64,000 nucleotides of DNA, taken from contig NZ_CP107575.1 of assembly GCF_025854375.1 (NCBI RefSeq), forward strand, positions 496,001 to 560,000, in the 5' to 3' direction. The translations under genes were made by a program, and so were the position numbers. The notes under the pieces are model-generated. The model searched no databases. It saw nothing but the letters and a program-made list of their open reading frames with translations, and was not told the DNA's origin. Below are positions 1-8,615 of this stretch, one piece after another; position 1 is the stretch's first letter; each line of letters starts with the position of its first letter. The DNA is from Glutamicibacter sp. JL.03c (lineage in GTDB: Bacteria > Actinomycetota > Actinomycetes > Actinomycetales > Micrococcaceae).

Positions 1-1
1 G

Positions 2-673
2 CAGGCTATTACGGTCTCCGCCGCGGCCTCATTGCATGGAGCCTTTGACCAGATCGCCGAGGAATTCCAGGCGGAGCACCCCGAGGTTCAGATCGCCGGG
101 ATCAATTATGACGGCTCCTCCACTTTGGCCACCCAGATTGTGGAAGGCGCCGACGTGGACGTCTTCGCCTCCGCAGACGAACGCAATATGGCTACGGTCA
201 CCGAGGCCGGATTCGGCCACGAACCGGTGATTTTCGCCAGCAATACCCTGGTGATCGCGGTCCCCAAGGACAACCCCGCCGACATCGCGTCGCTCAAGGA
301 TCTCGCTGGGGCCGACACCGTGCTGTGCGCCTCCCAGGTGCCCTGCGGCAACGCTTCGCGGCGGCTGCTGGAGAATGCCGGGGTAAGCCTCAAGCCGGTC
401 AGCGAAGAGCAGAATGTGACCGCAGTCGTGCAGAAGGTGGCCGCCGGGGAAGCGGACGCCGGGTTGGTGTATGCCACCGATGTGCGCGAAGACCCCAGCC
501 TTGCGGCCATCGTCCCGGATGGCGCGGAGGAAGTTGTCAACAGCTATCCGATTGCCGCGCTGGGGGATAACCCGGCCGCCCAGCAGTTCCTGGACTTTGT
601 TCTCGGCGAGCGCGGGCAGGCAATTCTCGCTGACTACGGGTTTGGCAGCGGAGCCGCGCAGGGCGATGGCTAG
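2..673 (+). CDS. modA: Molybdate ABC transporter substrate-binding protein ModA (5' truncated by window edge)
   Basis: Extracytoplasmic molybdate (or tungstate) receptor of the ModABC importer. The frame is open from the window edge, and residues ITVSAAASLHGAFDQIAEEF match the mature N-terminus of ModA, so only the signal peptide and start lie outside. The rest has the usual ModA course (DVDVFASADERNM, SNTLVIAVPKDNPADI, TDVREDP). The stop overlaps the start of modB. An internal TTG at 32 is not the start. Confidence 0.93.
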   Translation, partial: QAITVSAAASLHGAFDQIAEEFQAEHPEVQIAGINYDGSSTLATQIVEGADVDVFASADERNMATVTEAGFGHEPVIFASNTLVIAVPKDNPADIASLKDLAGADTVLCASQVPCGNASRRLLENAGVSLKPVSEEQNVTAVVQKVAAGEADAGLVYATDVREDPSLAAIVPDGAEEVVNSYPIAALGDNPAAQQFLDFVLGERGQAILADYGFGSGAAQGDG

Positions 674-1472
674 TGACACAGGGCTGCGCACCCCGGCCTT
701 CACGCTTGTCCCGGCCGCGCTTGGCCTGGCTCTGCTGATTGCCCCGCTGCTGGCCTTGCTGGGCCGCGCCAGCTGGTCCACGCTGTGGGCCGACGCCACC
801 AGCGAGCAGGCGCTGGCCGCCCTCTGGCTTTCGGTGCGCACCGGGGCCGCAGCCACCGCGGCATGCGTGTTGCTGGGCGTGCCTTTGGCCCTGCTGATTG
901 CCCGCAGCAGCCCGAAGCTCGCGCAACTGCTGCGGGCACTGATCGCCGTGCCGCTGGTGCTGCCCCCGATGGTCGGCGGGGTGGCGCTGCTCTTCCTGTT
1001 CGGCCGCACCAGCCCGATCGGCCAGCTGATCGATTCGCTGTGGGGGATCACCCTGCCCTTTTCCACCGCGGCCGTGGTGATCGCGCAAAGCTTCGTGGCC
1101 CTGCCCTTCCTGGTGCTCTCGGTGGAAGGCTCGCTGCGCGCGGCCGGCACCGGCTATGAGCAAGCCGCCGCCACCTTGGGGGCCGGCCGCTGGATGGTGC
1201 TCACCCGCATCACCCTGCCCCTGGCAGCCCCCGGGCTGGTGGCCGGGGTGATCCTGTGCTTCGCGCGGGCCATCGGCGAATTCGGGGCCACCGCGCTCTT
1301 CGCCGGCAACTCCCCGGGCGTTACCCAGACCATGCCCTTGGCGATCTACACGGCCTTCAACGGAGCAGGCACCGGGCGTGACACCGCTGTGGCGCTGTCC
1401 TTGCTGCTGCTGGCTACCGCGGTGCTGGTGCTGCTGTGTGTCCGTGCCTGGCGTCCGGGGGCCGTGAAATGA
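666..1472 (+). CDS. modB: Molybdate ABC transporter permease ModB
   Basis: Membrane channel subunit of the molybdate importer, 268 residues. Start ATG at 666 lies inside the end of modA; an upstream open extension to 471 would overlap modA deeply and is not used. About five to six membrane segments are visible (first around residues 12-32). The cytoplasmic EAA loop is present near residues 165-185 (GYEQAAATLGAGRW), followed by RAIGEFGATALFAGN, typical of ModB/CysT permeases. The stop overlaps modC by ATGA, implying translational coupling. Confidence 0.93.
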   Translation: MASDTGLRTPAFTLVPAALGLALLIAPLLALLGRASWSTLWADATSEQALAALWLSVRTGAAATAACVLLGVPLALLIARSSPKLAQLLRALIAVPLVLPPMVGGVALLFLFGRTSPIGQLIDSLWGITLPFSTAAVVIAQSFVALPFLVLSVEGSLRAAGTGYEQAAATLGAGRWMVLTRITLPLAAPGLVAGVILCFARAIGEFGATALFAGNSPGVTQTMPLAIYTAFNGAGTGRDTAVALSLLLLATAVLVLLCVRAWRPGAVK

Positions 1473-2221
1473 GGCTGCTCGCCGAGATGCGGGTGCCGCG
1501 CACCGGCTTCGAGGTCAACGTGGAATTCGAGGTGCGTTCCGGCTGCACGCTGGCGATCATGGGGCCCAGCGGCGCGGGCAAGTCCACCATCGTCAACGCC
1601 ATTGCCGGAACCCAGAAAATCGCCGGCGGGCGGATCGAACTGGACGGCGCCTTGCTGGCCGATGGACGCCGGCATCTGGCCCCGCACTTGCGCGGGGTGG
1701 GGCTGCTGGGGCAGGAATCGCACCTTTTCCCGCATCTGGACGCGGCCAAGAACATTGCCTTCGGGGCGCACGCCTCGGGGGCGGGCAAGGCCGCGGCGCT
1801 GGCCACCGCCCGCGAATGGCTCGCGCGGCTGGGGTTGGAGGAGCTGGCTGGCCAGCGCCCGGCGGCGCTCTCCGGCGGGCAACGCCAGCGCATCGCCCTG
1901 GCCCGTGCCTTGGCCGCCCGGCCCAAGCTGCTGCTGATCGACGAGCCCTTCGCCTCGCTGGATGTCGAAGCGGCCATGGACATGCGCTCCCTGGTGCGCG
2001 AGGAGCTGGAGCGCACCGCGACCAGCGCCATTGTCATCTCGCATTCGGCCACCGATGCCCTGGCCCTCGCCGATGACCTGCTGGTGCTGGAGCGGGGACA
2101 GGTGATCCAGCGGGGCACCGTCGACCAGGTCTTCGCCGACCCGGCCAACCGCTTTGTGCGCGCAGTGGCGGCCACGCTGCCCGCCCGGCATCCACGAAGC
2201 ATCCAGGAGGGACAGCCATGA
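1469..2221 (+). CDS. modC: Molybdate ABC transporter ATP-binding protein ModC
   Basis: ATPase subunit that powers molybdate uptake, 250 residues. Walker A GPSGAGKST near residues 31-39, Q-loop QESHLFPHL, signature LSGGQRQRIALARAL, Walker B LLLIDEPFASLD and switch histidine (VISHSATDAL) are intact. At 250 residues it ends about 100 short of E. coli ModC (about 350), so the C-terminal molybdate-binding TOBE/MOP regulatory domain is missing, as in many actinobacterial ModC. Start and stop both overlap neighbours by ATGA. Confidence 0.93.
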   Translation: MRLLAEMRVPRTGFEVNVEFEVRSGCTLAIMGPSGAGKSTIVNAIAGTQKIAGGRIELDGALLADGRRHLAPHLRGVGLLGQESHLFPHLDAAKNIAFGAHASGAGKAAALATAREWLARLGLEELAGQRPAALSGGQRQRIALARALAARPKLLLIDEPFASLDVEAAMDMRSLVREELERTATSAIVISHSATDALALADDLLVLERGQVIQRGTVDQVFADPANRFVRAVAATLPARHPRSIQEGQP

Positions 2222-3465
2222 ACACCGGCAATGAACCCGTAGACCTCGAAACCCATCGTGCGCGGCTGCTTGCGCAGATTGTGCCGCTGGCCCCGCAGGC
2301 CATCGAAGTCTCTGGCGGATTTGCCGCACTGCACGGCGCGGTGCTGGCCGAGGACGCCGCCTCCGCGCATCCGCTGCCGCTGTGGGACAACTCGGCCATG
2401 GACGGCTACGCGGTGCGCTCGGGCGATACCGCGGCAGCGCCGGTTGCCTTGGACGTGATCGGCGAAGTTCCGGCCGGCAGCGGCTGGGACCCGATGCTGG
2501 AAGCGGGCCAATGCGTGAAGATCATGACCGGTGCCCCGATTCCCTCGGATGCCGATGCGGTGGCGCGCATCGAGGATACCTCGGCGGCCATCGGCGGCTG
2601 GGATGTGGACACCGTGCAGGTTAACGTGCAGGTGCCGCAGGGCAAGGACATCCGGCACCGCGGCGAGGACAAGGCCGCAGGGGAGGTGATGGCCTACGCT
2701 GGCGAGACGCTGAGCGCGGCCAGGCTTTCGGCCCTGGCTGCCGCCGGCGCCAGCACGCTGGTGGTGCGCACCGCGCCCAGGGTGGCCGTGCTGGTCACCG
2801 GGGCGGAATTGCGTGCCCCCGGTGAAGAACTTTCGCGCGGGCAGATCCCGGAAACCAATTCGCTGCTCATCTCCGGCCTGCTGGCCGAATCCGGAATCCA
2901 GGCAGCCACGGTGGTGCACTGCGTGGATGACATCTGCGCGGTCCGCGAACAGCTCGATATTCTCGGTGCCACCCATGATGCCGTGCTGAGCACCGGAGGC
3001 GTTGGCCCTGGCGCCTATGACGTGATGCGCCAGGTGCTGGAAGCCGAACCGGGGGTCCGGGCGGCCCGGGTGAGGATCCGTCCCGGGCAGCCGCAATGCG
3101 CTGGACGATTGGAATCCGGCGCGATGGTCTTCGCGCTGCCCGGCAATCCGGTCAGCGCAGCGGTCAGCTTCGAATTGTTCGTACGCCCGTGCCTGCGAGC
3201 CATGCAGGGGCACCGCGAAGTGCTGCGCCCCACCCTGCGGGCGGTGGCCGCAGTGGGATGGAAAGCCGCGGCCGGGCGCATGCAAGTCATCCCCGTAGTG
3301 TTCCAGCACGGGCCGACACTGCGTTGCGCCCCGGCGGTCCAGGCCAGCAGCATTTCCCACTCGGTCGGCGGCTTTGGAGCGGCCCAGGGCTATGCGCTGG
3401 TTCCGGCCGGTGTCGCCGAGATCAATCCCGGCGATGAACTCGAAGTCCTGAGGATGATTCCATGA
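2218..3465 (+). CDS. moeA: Molybdopterin molybdenumtransferase MoeA
   Basis: Inserts molybdate into adenylated molybdopterin to complete the molybdenum cofactor; 415 residues, normal for the family. Seen: DNSAMDGYAVR near residue 59, IMTGAPIPSDADAVARIED, TGGVGPGAYDVMRQVLE (the family GG-x-S-x-G-x-x-D loop, here with G and P in place of the usual VS), LPGNPVSAAVSFELFVRP and a C-terminal MoeA domain IV. It sits directly after the transporter with ATGA overlaps on both sides, so import and cofactor insertion are co-expressed. Confidence 0.95.
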   Translation: MNTGNEPVDLETHRARLLAQIVPLAPQAIEVSGGFAALHGAVLAEDAASAHPLPLWDNSAMDGYAVRSGDTAAAPVALDVIGEVPAGSGWDPMLEAGQCVKIMTGAPIPSDADAVARIEDTSAAIGGWDVDTVQVNVQVPQGKDIRHRGEDKAAGEVMAYAGETLSAARLSALAAAGASTLVVRTAPRVAVLVTGAELRAPGEELSRGQIPETNSLLISGLLAESGIQAATVVHCVDDICAVREQLDILGATHDAVLSTGGVGPGAYDVMRQVLEAEPGVRAARVRIRPGQPQCAGRLESGAMVFALPGNPVSAAVSFELFVRPCLRAMQGHREVLRPTLRAVAAVGWKAAAGRMQVIPVVFQHGPTLRCAPAVQASSISHSVGGFGAAQGYALVPAGVAEINPGDELEVLRMIP

Positions 3466-4043
3466 GCCACGATTTCGACGCGCTCGTCCTCGCCGGCGGC
3501 CGCGGCACCCGGCTGGGCGGGGTGAACAAGCCGGAACTGCTGCTGCACGGGCAGCGACTGGTCGACCGCGTCATCCATGCCGCCCGCCACGCAGGTGCTG
3601 TCCGCGTGGTCGTGGCCGGCGAAAAGGCCAGCGGAGCCCTGGCTGATGCGGTATTGCGCGAGGATCCGCCCTTCGCCGGTCCGCTGGCTGGCATCGCCGC
3701 TGGGATCGGGGCAGTGCAAAACCCCTGGTGCCTGATCTTGGCCTGCGACCTGGAGCATCCCGAGGCGGTCGTCCAAGTCCTGCTCGAGAACCTCGATCAC
3801 CGGGCCTCCGACGGATTGGTGCTGCGCGATGCCCATGGCTATGCGCAATGGCTCGCCGGCTTCTATCGCACGGCCGCCGTTGCCCAAGCCTGCGCCGAAC
3901 TTGGCGATCGGCTGGTCAATGCCCCGGTGCGCGCCGCGCTGGGCCAACTGGATTTAGCCGACCTGCCGGTGGATGATGAGACCACCAACGACATCGATAC
4001 GATGCAGGCGCTAGAACGCGCCCGCCGCAACGAAAGGAACTGA
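3462..4043 (+). CDS. mobA: Molybdenum cofactor guanylyltransferase (MobA-like)
   Basis: Nucleotidyltransferase predicted to add GMP to molybdopterin, giving the MGD form of the cofactor; 193 residues. The N-terminal nucleotide-binding signature LAGGRGTRLGGVNKPELL (residues about 10-27) and the metal-binding stretch LILACDLEHPEAV near residue 90 are visible. In this family CMP (MocA) and GMP transfer are hard to separate from sequence alone. Start overlaps moeA by ATGA. Confidence 0.88.
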   Translation: MSHDFDALVLAGGRGTRLGGVNKPELLLHGQRLVDRVIHAARHAGAVRVVVAGEKASGALADAVLREDPPFAGPLAGIAAGIGAVQNPWCLILACDLEHPEAVVQVLLENLDHRASDGLVLRDAHGYAQWLAGFYRTAAVAQACAELGDRLVNAPVRAALGQLDLADLPVDDETTNDIDTMQALERARRNERN

Positions 4044-4044
4044 C

Positions 4045-4317
4045 ATGGCTGTGCATTTGCCTCCCGAAGCGCTGAACGAATGGCTTGAAGCCGCGACCCG
4101 GGAGCTGGGCCTGGACGCGACCGAGATCGACATCGCCACGGTCTTGGACGTCGCCAAGCACGTGGCCCACGAAGTCGCCCGCCCGGCGGCACCCTTGAGC
4201 ACGTTCCTGCTCGGCGTCGCTTTGGGCAGTGCAAAGGGCGATCTGCCCGGCCTCGCTCAACAGCTGGTCACCCGTGCCCACTCGTGGTCCGACGATCATC
4301 CGGAAAACGACGCCTAA
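4045..4317 (+). CDS. Small DUF6457-type protein at the end of the molybdenum cofactor run
   Basis: 90-residue soluble, helical protein (EALNEWLEAATRELGL, VLDVAKHVAHEVARPAAPLS, FLLGVALG). It starts one base after the mobA stop, with AAAGGAAC as ribosome site inside mobA. Proteins of this shape are found beside or fused to MobA in Actinobacteria, where they are annotated DUF6457; the exact role is unknown, and a helper function in molybdenum cofactor nucleotide attachment is inferred only from this position. Confidence 0.75.
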   Translation: MAVHLPPEALNEWLEAATRELGLDATEIDIATVLDVAKHVAHEVARPAAPLSTFLLGVALGSAKGDLPGLAQQLVTRAHSWSDDHPENDA

Positions 4318-4377
4318 TACGGACAAGTTTTCGAATTACCCACGTCCGCTGTTGAATTAGTTGTTGTGAATAATCCC

Positions 4378-4412
4378 TGTTGTTCCGGGGGTATCCGGCG
4401 TATACTGGATAT
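4378..4412 (+). promoter_or_regulatory. Probable promoter giving a leaderless mRNA for the HNH gene
   Basis: TATACT at 4401-4406 is a good -10 hexamer, and a weak -35 (TGTTGT, 4378-4383) lies 17 bases upstream. Only six bases separate the -10 from the ATG at 4413 and no Shine-Dalgarno sequence is present, so transcription would start at or next to the start codon. Confidence 0.45.
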
Positions 4413-5867
4413 ATGTTCGAAGACAATGGAGTGTTCGGTAGTAATTTCGAAGACGCGATTCCAGTGGGAACCGGCTTCGCTAATGCTCCTTGCCTTTCTG
4501 AAAGCGATCTGTCATTTATCAACGTGGCACTCTCTGAGGATGATCCGACCCTGAGCGTCATAGCACTTCAGAAAATCGAGTCCCAGACTGCCTTCCTTGC
4601 TTCAGTTCAAGCCCGCCTTGCAGCTCATTTGGATATTACTCAGGGCGGGACTGTTGACGGTCCGGTGACTGCCAAGCAGCGGGGGATGGCCCACCAGGTG
4701 GCAATGGCCCGTCGTCGCTCACAAAATGCCTCGGTCGCCTATGTGCGTCGCATGCATTTCTTGATAGCTGACTTGCCTTATCTTTTTTCGCGCTATCAGC
4801 ATGGAGACTTCAGCGAAAAGTTGGTTATGGCCATCCTGGCCCCGCTGGAGGACATGAGCAGGTCGGAACGCCGGGAGTTTGATAGCTTTTTTGCCAGCGC
4901 TCCCGCCATGTTTGACACGGCATCCGTCAACGAAGCCCGCGACCTTGCACAAAAAGCTGTTGACGAAGTGCGTGGTGAAAATCGCGATGAAGATATTGAC
5001 CGCAAGGCAGAACATCGTGGAGTGTCCTTCTTCAAGGGAAAAGACTGCGTCAGGCTGAGCGCCGGACTTCCCATTGAAGTGGGAATTGCCGTGGAAGCAT
5101 CGCTTGAGCATGAAGCTCAGCAGTTGAAGAATGCTGGCGACGAACGCTCCATCGCCCAGCTCAAAGCAGATCTTATAGTTTCCAGGCTGACGGGGCATCC
5201 GGCGGATAAGCCATTGCCAATTAAACTTCACGTAAATCTCGTGATGACGGATATGGCTCTGTTGATGGACGGAAAAGAGCCGGCTTCAATGCCCGGCTAT
5301 GGCACCGTTCCAGCACAGTATGCACGGAGCCTGATTAAAACTTATGGCGAGATCGATGATTGCTCACCGATTTCAGAACTTGCTGCATTGCGTCGCAGAA
5401 TCAGGGCCTACCCGATGATCCGGCGGCTCTATACGTTGCCAGGTGCGCAGGATTTGGTCGCCATGGATTCCAAAGAGCGGCTCTTCAAGGGGTCGCTGCG
5501 CAAACTTTTGCAATTACGGGACCCGTACTGTCGCACTCCATATTGCAACAACAAGCCCCGTCACGCAGACCATGTTCATCAGCACAGCAAGGGCGGAAAG
5601 ACCTGTTGCGTCAACGGATGCATGAAATGCGCTTTCTGTAATTTGGCCAAAGAGGCCCCGGGCTGGACCGAAGAAGTTGTTCAGGAGAATCCGCACAAGA
5701 TCAGAATTCATCCTCCAGGCAGCGTCACCTACGAATCTTCGTCTCCGCCAATAACTGGTCTGGCAAGAATGGACGAGTCGCTGACCAGGCAGATCAATAA
5801 GAGGACGAAGATCCCGCAATCCCCTCGGAACGTTCGCATCATTCGAATCTTCCCTGAAGCATCCTGA
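4413..5867 (+). CDS. HNH endonuclease-motif protein with DUF222 domain
   Basis: 484 residues. The N-terminal two thirds is a helical DUF222 (13E12-like) domain; the C-terminus has an HNH nuclease core with zinc-type cysteines: RDPYCRTPYCNNKP, DHVHQHSKGGKTCCVNG, CAFCNLAKEAPGW (residues about 375-430). The family is present in many copies in Actinobacteria; its biology is unsettled (mobile or repeat-derived nuclease is suspected). ATG at 4413 is chosen because a -10 hexamer sits just upstream; an in-frame TTG at 4380 is the alternative. Codon use is somewhat less GC-rich than in the molybdenum genes. Confidence 0.85.
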   Translation: MFEDNGVFGSNFEDAIPVGTGFANAPCLSESDLSFINVALSEDDPTLSVIALQKIESQTAFLASVQARLAAHLDITQGGTVDGPVTAKQRGMAHQVAMARRRSQNASVAYVRRMHFLIADLPYLFSRYQHGDFSEKLVMAILAPLEDMSRSERREFDSFFASAPAMFDTASVNEARDLAQKAVDEVRGENRDEDIDRKAEHRGVSFFKGKDCVRLSAGLPIEVGIAVEASLEHEAQQLKNAGDERSIAQLKADLIVSRLTGHPADKPLPIKLHVNLVMTDMALLMDGKEPASMPGYGTVPAQYARSLIKTYGEIDDCSPISELAALRRRIRAYPMIRRLYTLPGAQDLVAMDSKERLFKGSLRKLLQLRDPYCRTPYCNNKPRHADHVHQHSKGGKTCCVNGCMKCAFCNLAKEAPGWTEEVVQENPHKIRIHPPGSVTYESSSPPITGLARMDESLTRQINKRTKIPQSPRNVRIIRIFPEAS

Positions 5868-5925
5868 TTCCGTAAAACGGAGGATGTCACTTGGCGGTGC
5901 CGCACGCGCTGTAAACTCGAGAACT

Positions 5926-6468
5926 ATGGCTATCGGCGCGACTATGCACACTTTTGAAGTTCAACTTGCTGATGTAGATCGCGGGGTTTACGAGGATCTG
6001 TCTCTGCGCGTGGCGCAGCATCCTTCTGAAACCGATGCCTACATGATCACGCGCGTTCTGACTTACTGCTTGGAATACGACGAAGGGATCACCTTCTCGG
6101 CCGGTGGCGTATCCACGGGCGAAGAGCCAGCGATCCTGGTTAAGGATCTGACTGGGCTGATCACGGCATGGATTGAAGTAGGTGCGCCGGATGCACAGAG
6201 GCTTCACCTTGGCAGCAAACGAGCAGACCGCGCGGCCATCTACACTCACAGGGATCCTGCCAAGCTGCTTTCGGCCTGGCGAGGTAAAACCATTCACCAA
6301 GCTGAAGATATTCGCTTTCGATCTTTTGATTCCGTTTTCATTGATGAGGCGGTGCGCTGCCTAACCCGCAGAAACACAATGTCCGTTTCGGTGACAGAGG
6401 GCCAGATCTATCTTGAGCTGAATGGAACGAATTTGGAGACGCAATTCTGCGAACACGTTATTGAGTAG
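5926..6468 (+). CDS. YaeQ family protein
   Basis: 180-residue YaeQ-family protein (PD-(D/E)XK nuclease-like fold; E. coli YaeQ was first noted as a suppressor of loss of RfaH function; biochemical role unproved). Seen: MAIGATMHTFEVQLADVDRG at the start, then HPSETDAYMITRVLTYCLEYDEGITFS, EEPAILVKDLTGLITAWIEVGAPD, and ERADRAAIY-like segment SKRADRAAIYTH. ATG at 5926 gives the normal family length and N-terminus; an upstream ATG at 5884 adds 14 residues unlike the family. Confidence 0.88.
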   Translation: MAIGATMHTFEVQLADVDRGVYEDLSLRVAQHPSETDAYMITRVLTYCLEYDEGITFSAGGVSTGEEPAILVKDLTGLITAWIEVGAPDAQRLHLGSKRADRAAIYTHRDPAKLLSAWRGKTIHQAEDIRFRSFDSVFIDEAVRCLTRRNTMSVSVTEGQIYLELNGTNLETQFCEHVIE

Positions 6469-6491
6469 TAAACATTAATCTCGGCTTCAAC

Positions 6492-6511
6492 TGACCTTGA
6501 GGTGGAGGTCA
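6492..6511. promoter_or_regulatory. Inverted repeat upstream of glycerophosphodiesterase gene
   Basis: TGACCT and AGGTCA form a 6-8-6 inverted repeat 55 bases before the glycerophosphodiesterase ATG. It could bind a dimeric regulator; which one is unknown. Chance occurrence is possible. Confidence 0.3.
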
Positions 6512-6565
6512 TGCGCGCGCGGAAGCATGGCTGGTGTTAATCAACAACACCAAAGGAAATCCACC

Positions 6566-7768
6566 ATGAAACTGCGCAACATCACCCTCGGGGCAGCGGC
6601 CCTCTGCCTAGTTGCCGGAGTTAGTGCACCGGCAGCAGCAACGGAGATTGAGTCATCGGATTCCGGCCCTTTAGTCATTGGGCACCGTGGCGCTGCAGGT
6701 GTAGCACCGGAGAACACCTTGGAAGCCATCAAAGCCGGAAGCCAGCCGGGTGCCGAATTCATCGAAATCGATGTCCAGCTTTCTAAAGACGGCGTCCCGT
6801 TCATCTTCCATGACGGAACCCCGACCCGAACCACAAATGTTGAAGACGTGTTCCCAGAACGTGCCAACGATCCGATTACTTCGTTCACCTGGGATGAATT
6901 GCAGCAGCTGGACGCCGGCTCGTACTTCTCCGGGGAATTCATCGGGACGAAGATCCCGCACTTTGATGATGTTCCCGGTGCATTGACCGGAGAAACCGGG
7001 GTATTCATCGAGATCAAGGACCCAGCGAAGTCGCCGGGCGTTGAAAAGGTCGTGGCTGACGCGCTGGCCAATGACGAACAGTGGAAGGCACTGGCAGAGG
7101 ACGGCAAGATCGAAGTTCTTGGTTTCGACGCAGCCTCCAACGAACGCTTTGCCCAGCTGGCCCCTGAAGTTCCACTGCAGCAGCTGACCGGAAGCGTGCC
7201 ATCGGCGCAGGAACTCGAACACTACGCAACCTACGCTGATGCTTTCGGCACCAGCTACCGCAGCCTGGACGCTGCCGGCGCCCAGCGAGTGAAGGATGCC
7301 GGACTGGGCCTGGGCGTCTACACGGTCAATGCTCCAGAGGCCGCCGATGAAGTACTGGCTCTGGGCGTCGAGCGCATCACCGGGGACTTCTCGCAACAGA
7401 TCGATCGCCACCTCGAAGGGCAGAAGGTGTTCCCAGCCAACAACGGCGTGCTGATTTCGGATGCCGTCAATGATGTTCCGGGCAGCGATACCACCCCGGA
7501 AAACGGCGAACACGTGATTTTGGAGAACACGAGCCAGCGCACCATTGACGTGAGCGGCTATCTCATCCGCGATGCCGCCAACAACAAGCTGCAGATCGGA
7601 GCAGGCTACGAGCTGGCACCGGGAGCGAAGCTGCGCGTGTACTCGGGTCCAGGCACCAACAGCGATGAAGCGTTCTATGTCGACGGGGCGGGCGTGTTGA
7701 ACAATGGTGGCGACTCGCTGGCGCTCTGGACTGCCAAGGGCAAACTCAGCGACCTTTTCGCGAATTAG
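6566..7768 (+). CDS. Secreted glycerophosphodiester phosphodiesterase with C-terminal lamin-tail-like domain
   Basis: 400 residues. Hydrolyses glycerophosphodiesters to an alcohol and glycerol 3-phosphate, outside the cell. Signal peptide about residues 1-28 (ALCLVAGVSAPAAA). GDPD domain: IGHRGAAGVAPENTLEAI with the catalytic HRG, EIDVQLSKDGVPFIFHD, FIEIKDP, and a final VERITGDF segment. The last about 110 residues (from NGVLISDAVND) form a beta-rich module with ENTSQRTIDVSGYLIRD, like a lamin-tail domain, often on secreted phosphatases and nucleases. ATG 6566 follows AAAGGAAA and starts the signal peptide; upstream in-frame starts lack one. Confidence 0.9.
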   Translation: MKLRNITLGAAALCLVAGVSAPAAATEIESSDSGPLVIGHRGAAGVAPENTLEAIKAGSQPGAEFIEIDVQLSKDGVPFIFHDGTPTRTTNVEDVFPERANDPITSFTWDELQQLDAGSYFSGEFIGTKIPHFDDVPGALTGETGVFIEIKDPAKSPGVEKVVADALANDEQWKALAEDGKIEVLGFDAASNERFAQLAPEVPLQQLTGSVPSAQELEHYATYADAFGTSYRSLDAAGAQRVKDAGLGLGVYTVNAPEAADEVLALGVERITGDFSQQIDRHLEGQKVFPANNGVLISDAVNDVPGSDTTPENGEHVILENTSQRTIDVSGYLIRDAANNKLQIGAGYELAPGAKLRVYSGPGTNSDEAFYVDGAGVLNNGGDSLALWTAKGKLSDLFAN

Positions 7769-7792
7769 CGCGGATTCGGTTCCAGGCAAAGC

Positions 7793-7827
7793 AAAACCCC
7801 GGAAATCCAAAGGATTTCCGGGGTTTT
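7793..7827. terminator. Bidirectional terminator hairpin
   Basis: Perfect 16-bp stem: AAAACCCCGGAAATCC at 7793-7808 with its complement at 7812-7827 and a 3-base loop. It lies between the phosphodiesterase gene (+) and tRNA-Ser (-), so it can end both transcripts. Confidence 0.9.
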
Positions 7828-7829
7828 CT

Positions 7830-7920
7830 TGGCGGTGACGGTGGGATTTGAACCCACGGTACGGGGTTACCGTACACAACATTTCGAGTGTTGCACCTTC
7901 GGCCGCTCGGACACGTCACC
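7830..7920 (-). tRNA. tRNA-Ser (anticodon CGA)
   Basis: Minus-strand tRNA with acceptor GGTGACG/CGTCACC, long variable arm typical of serine, anticodon loop CTCGAAA (CGA, reads UCG), T-arm GTGGGTTCAAATCCCAC, discriminator G and an encoded CCA (7830-7832 on the plus strand TGG). Confidence 0.97.
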
Positions 7921-8014
7921 AGACCTGATAACTCTATACCGAACCAAAGATGATTACAAAAACGAGAGCCCGATATTCAGTGCGAAGTGGCTCGAAACAC
8001 ACATTTCAGCCAGT

Positions 8015-8491
8015 TCAGCCGCGCTTGGACCGGAAAAACTCGCGCAGCAGGTCCGCGCATTCTCGTTCCTTGACCCTTGGATAAACCTCGACCCAATGGT
8101 TCAAGCGCGGTTCGCGCACGACATCGAACACCGATCCGCAGGCCCCGGCTTTTTCATCCCAGGCGCCAAAAACAAGCTTGGGAATCCGGGAGAGCACGAT
8201 CGCCCCCGCGCACATGGCGCAGGGTTCCAGCGTGACGATTAATGTGCAGTCGGCCAAGCGCCAGCCATCATCTTCGCCGAGGGCTTCCAATGCGCGCACC
8301 GCATTGCGAATGGCGACCACTTCGGCATGGGCGGTGGGATCTTTGACCGCTTCGCGCTCATTGCGCCCGGTGGCAAGAACCTGGCCTTCGGGGGAGATGA
8401 TGACCGCGCCGATCGGCACATCGTCCGTGGCCAGGGCAGCGCGCGCCTCGTCCAGGGCGAGGTCCATCCAGGTATCGTATTCGTGCAGCAT
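8015..8491 (-). CDS. tadA: tRNA-specific adenosine deaminase TadA
   Basis: Deaminates A34 to inosine in tRNA-Arg(ACG); two copies of that very tRNA are at 28579 and 29413. 158 residues, normal length. Zinc/deaminase motifs: HAEVVAI (His55, Glu57 as proton shuttle) and TLEPCAMCAGAI (Cys91, Cys94). Start ATG at 8491; the region to upp is 124 bases and carries divergent promoters. Confidence 0.95.
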   Translation of the reverse strand: MLHEYDTWMDLALDEARAALATDDVPIGAVIISPEGQVLATGRNEREAVKDPTAHAEVVAIRNAVRALEALGEDDGWRLADCTLIVTLEPCAMCAGAIVLSRIPKLVFGAWDEKAGACGSVFDVVREPRLNHWVEVYPRVKERECADLLREFFRSKRG

Positions 8492-8615
8492 AGTGCTTTT
8501 ACTCTACGTGCTGGCATCCGATTCCTGTTTCTTTGGGCACACCGAACTCGTATAACAGCGGAATTTCGGGCAATTTCCTCGATTCGCCCGCCGGTGTGCT
8601 GATAGATTTCTACTT

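Noticed and set aside
1414-3360. 648-codon open frame on the minus strand across modC and moeA
   Set aside because: Antisense shadow of GC-rich coding DNA: the plus-strand genes have full family motifs, and the minus product is low-complexity Arg/Ala/Gly/Pro with no domain.
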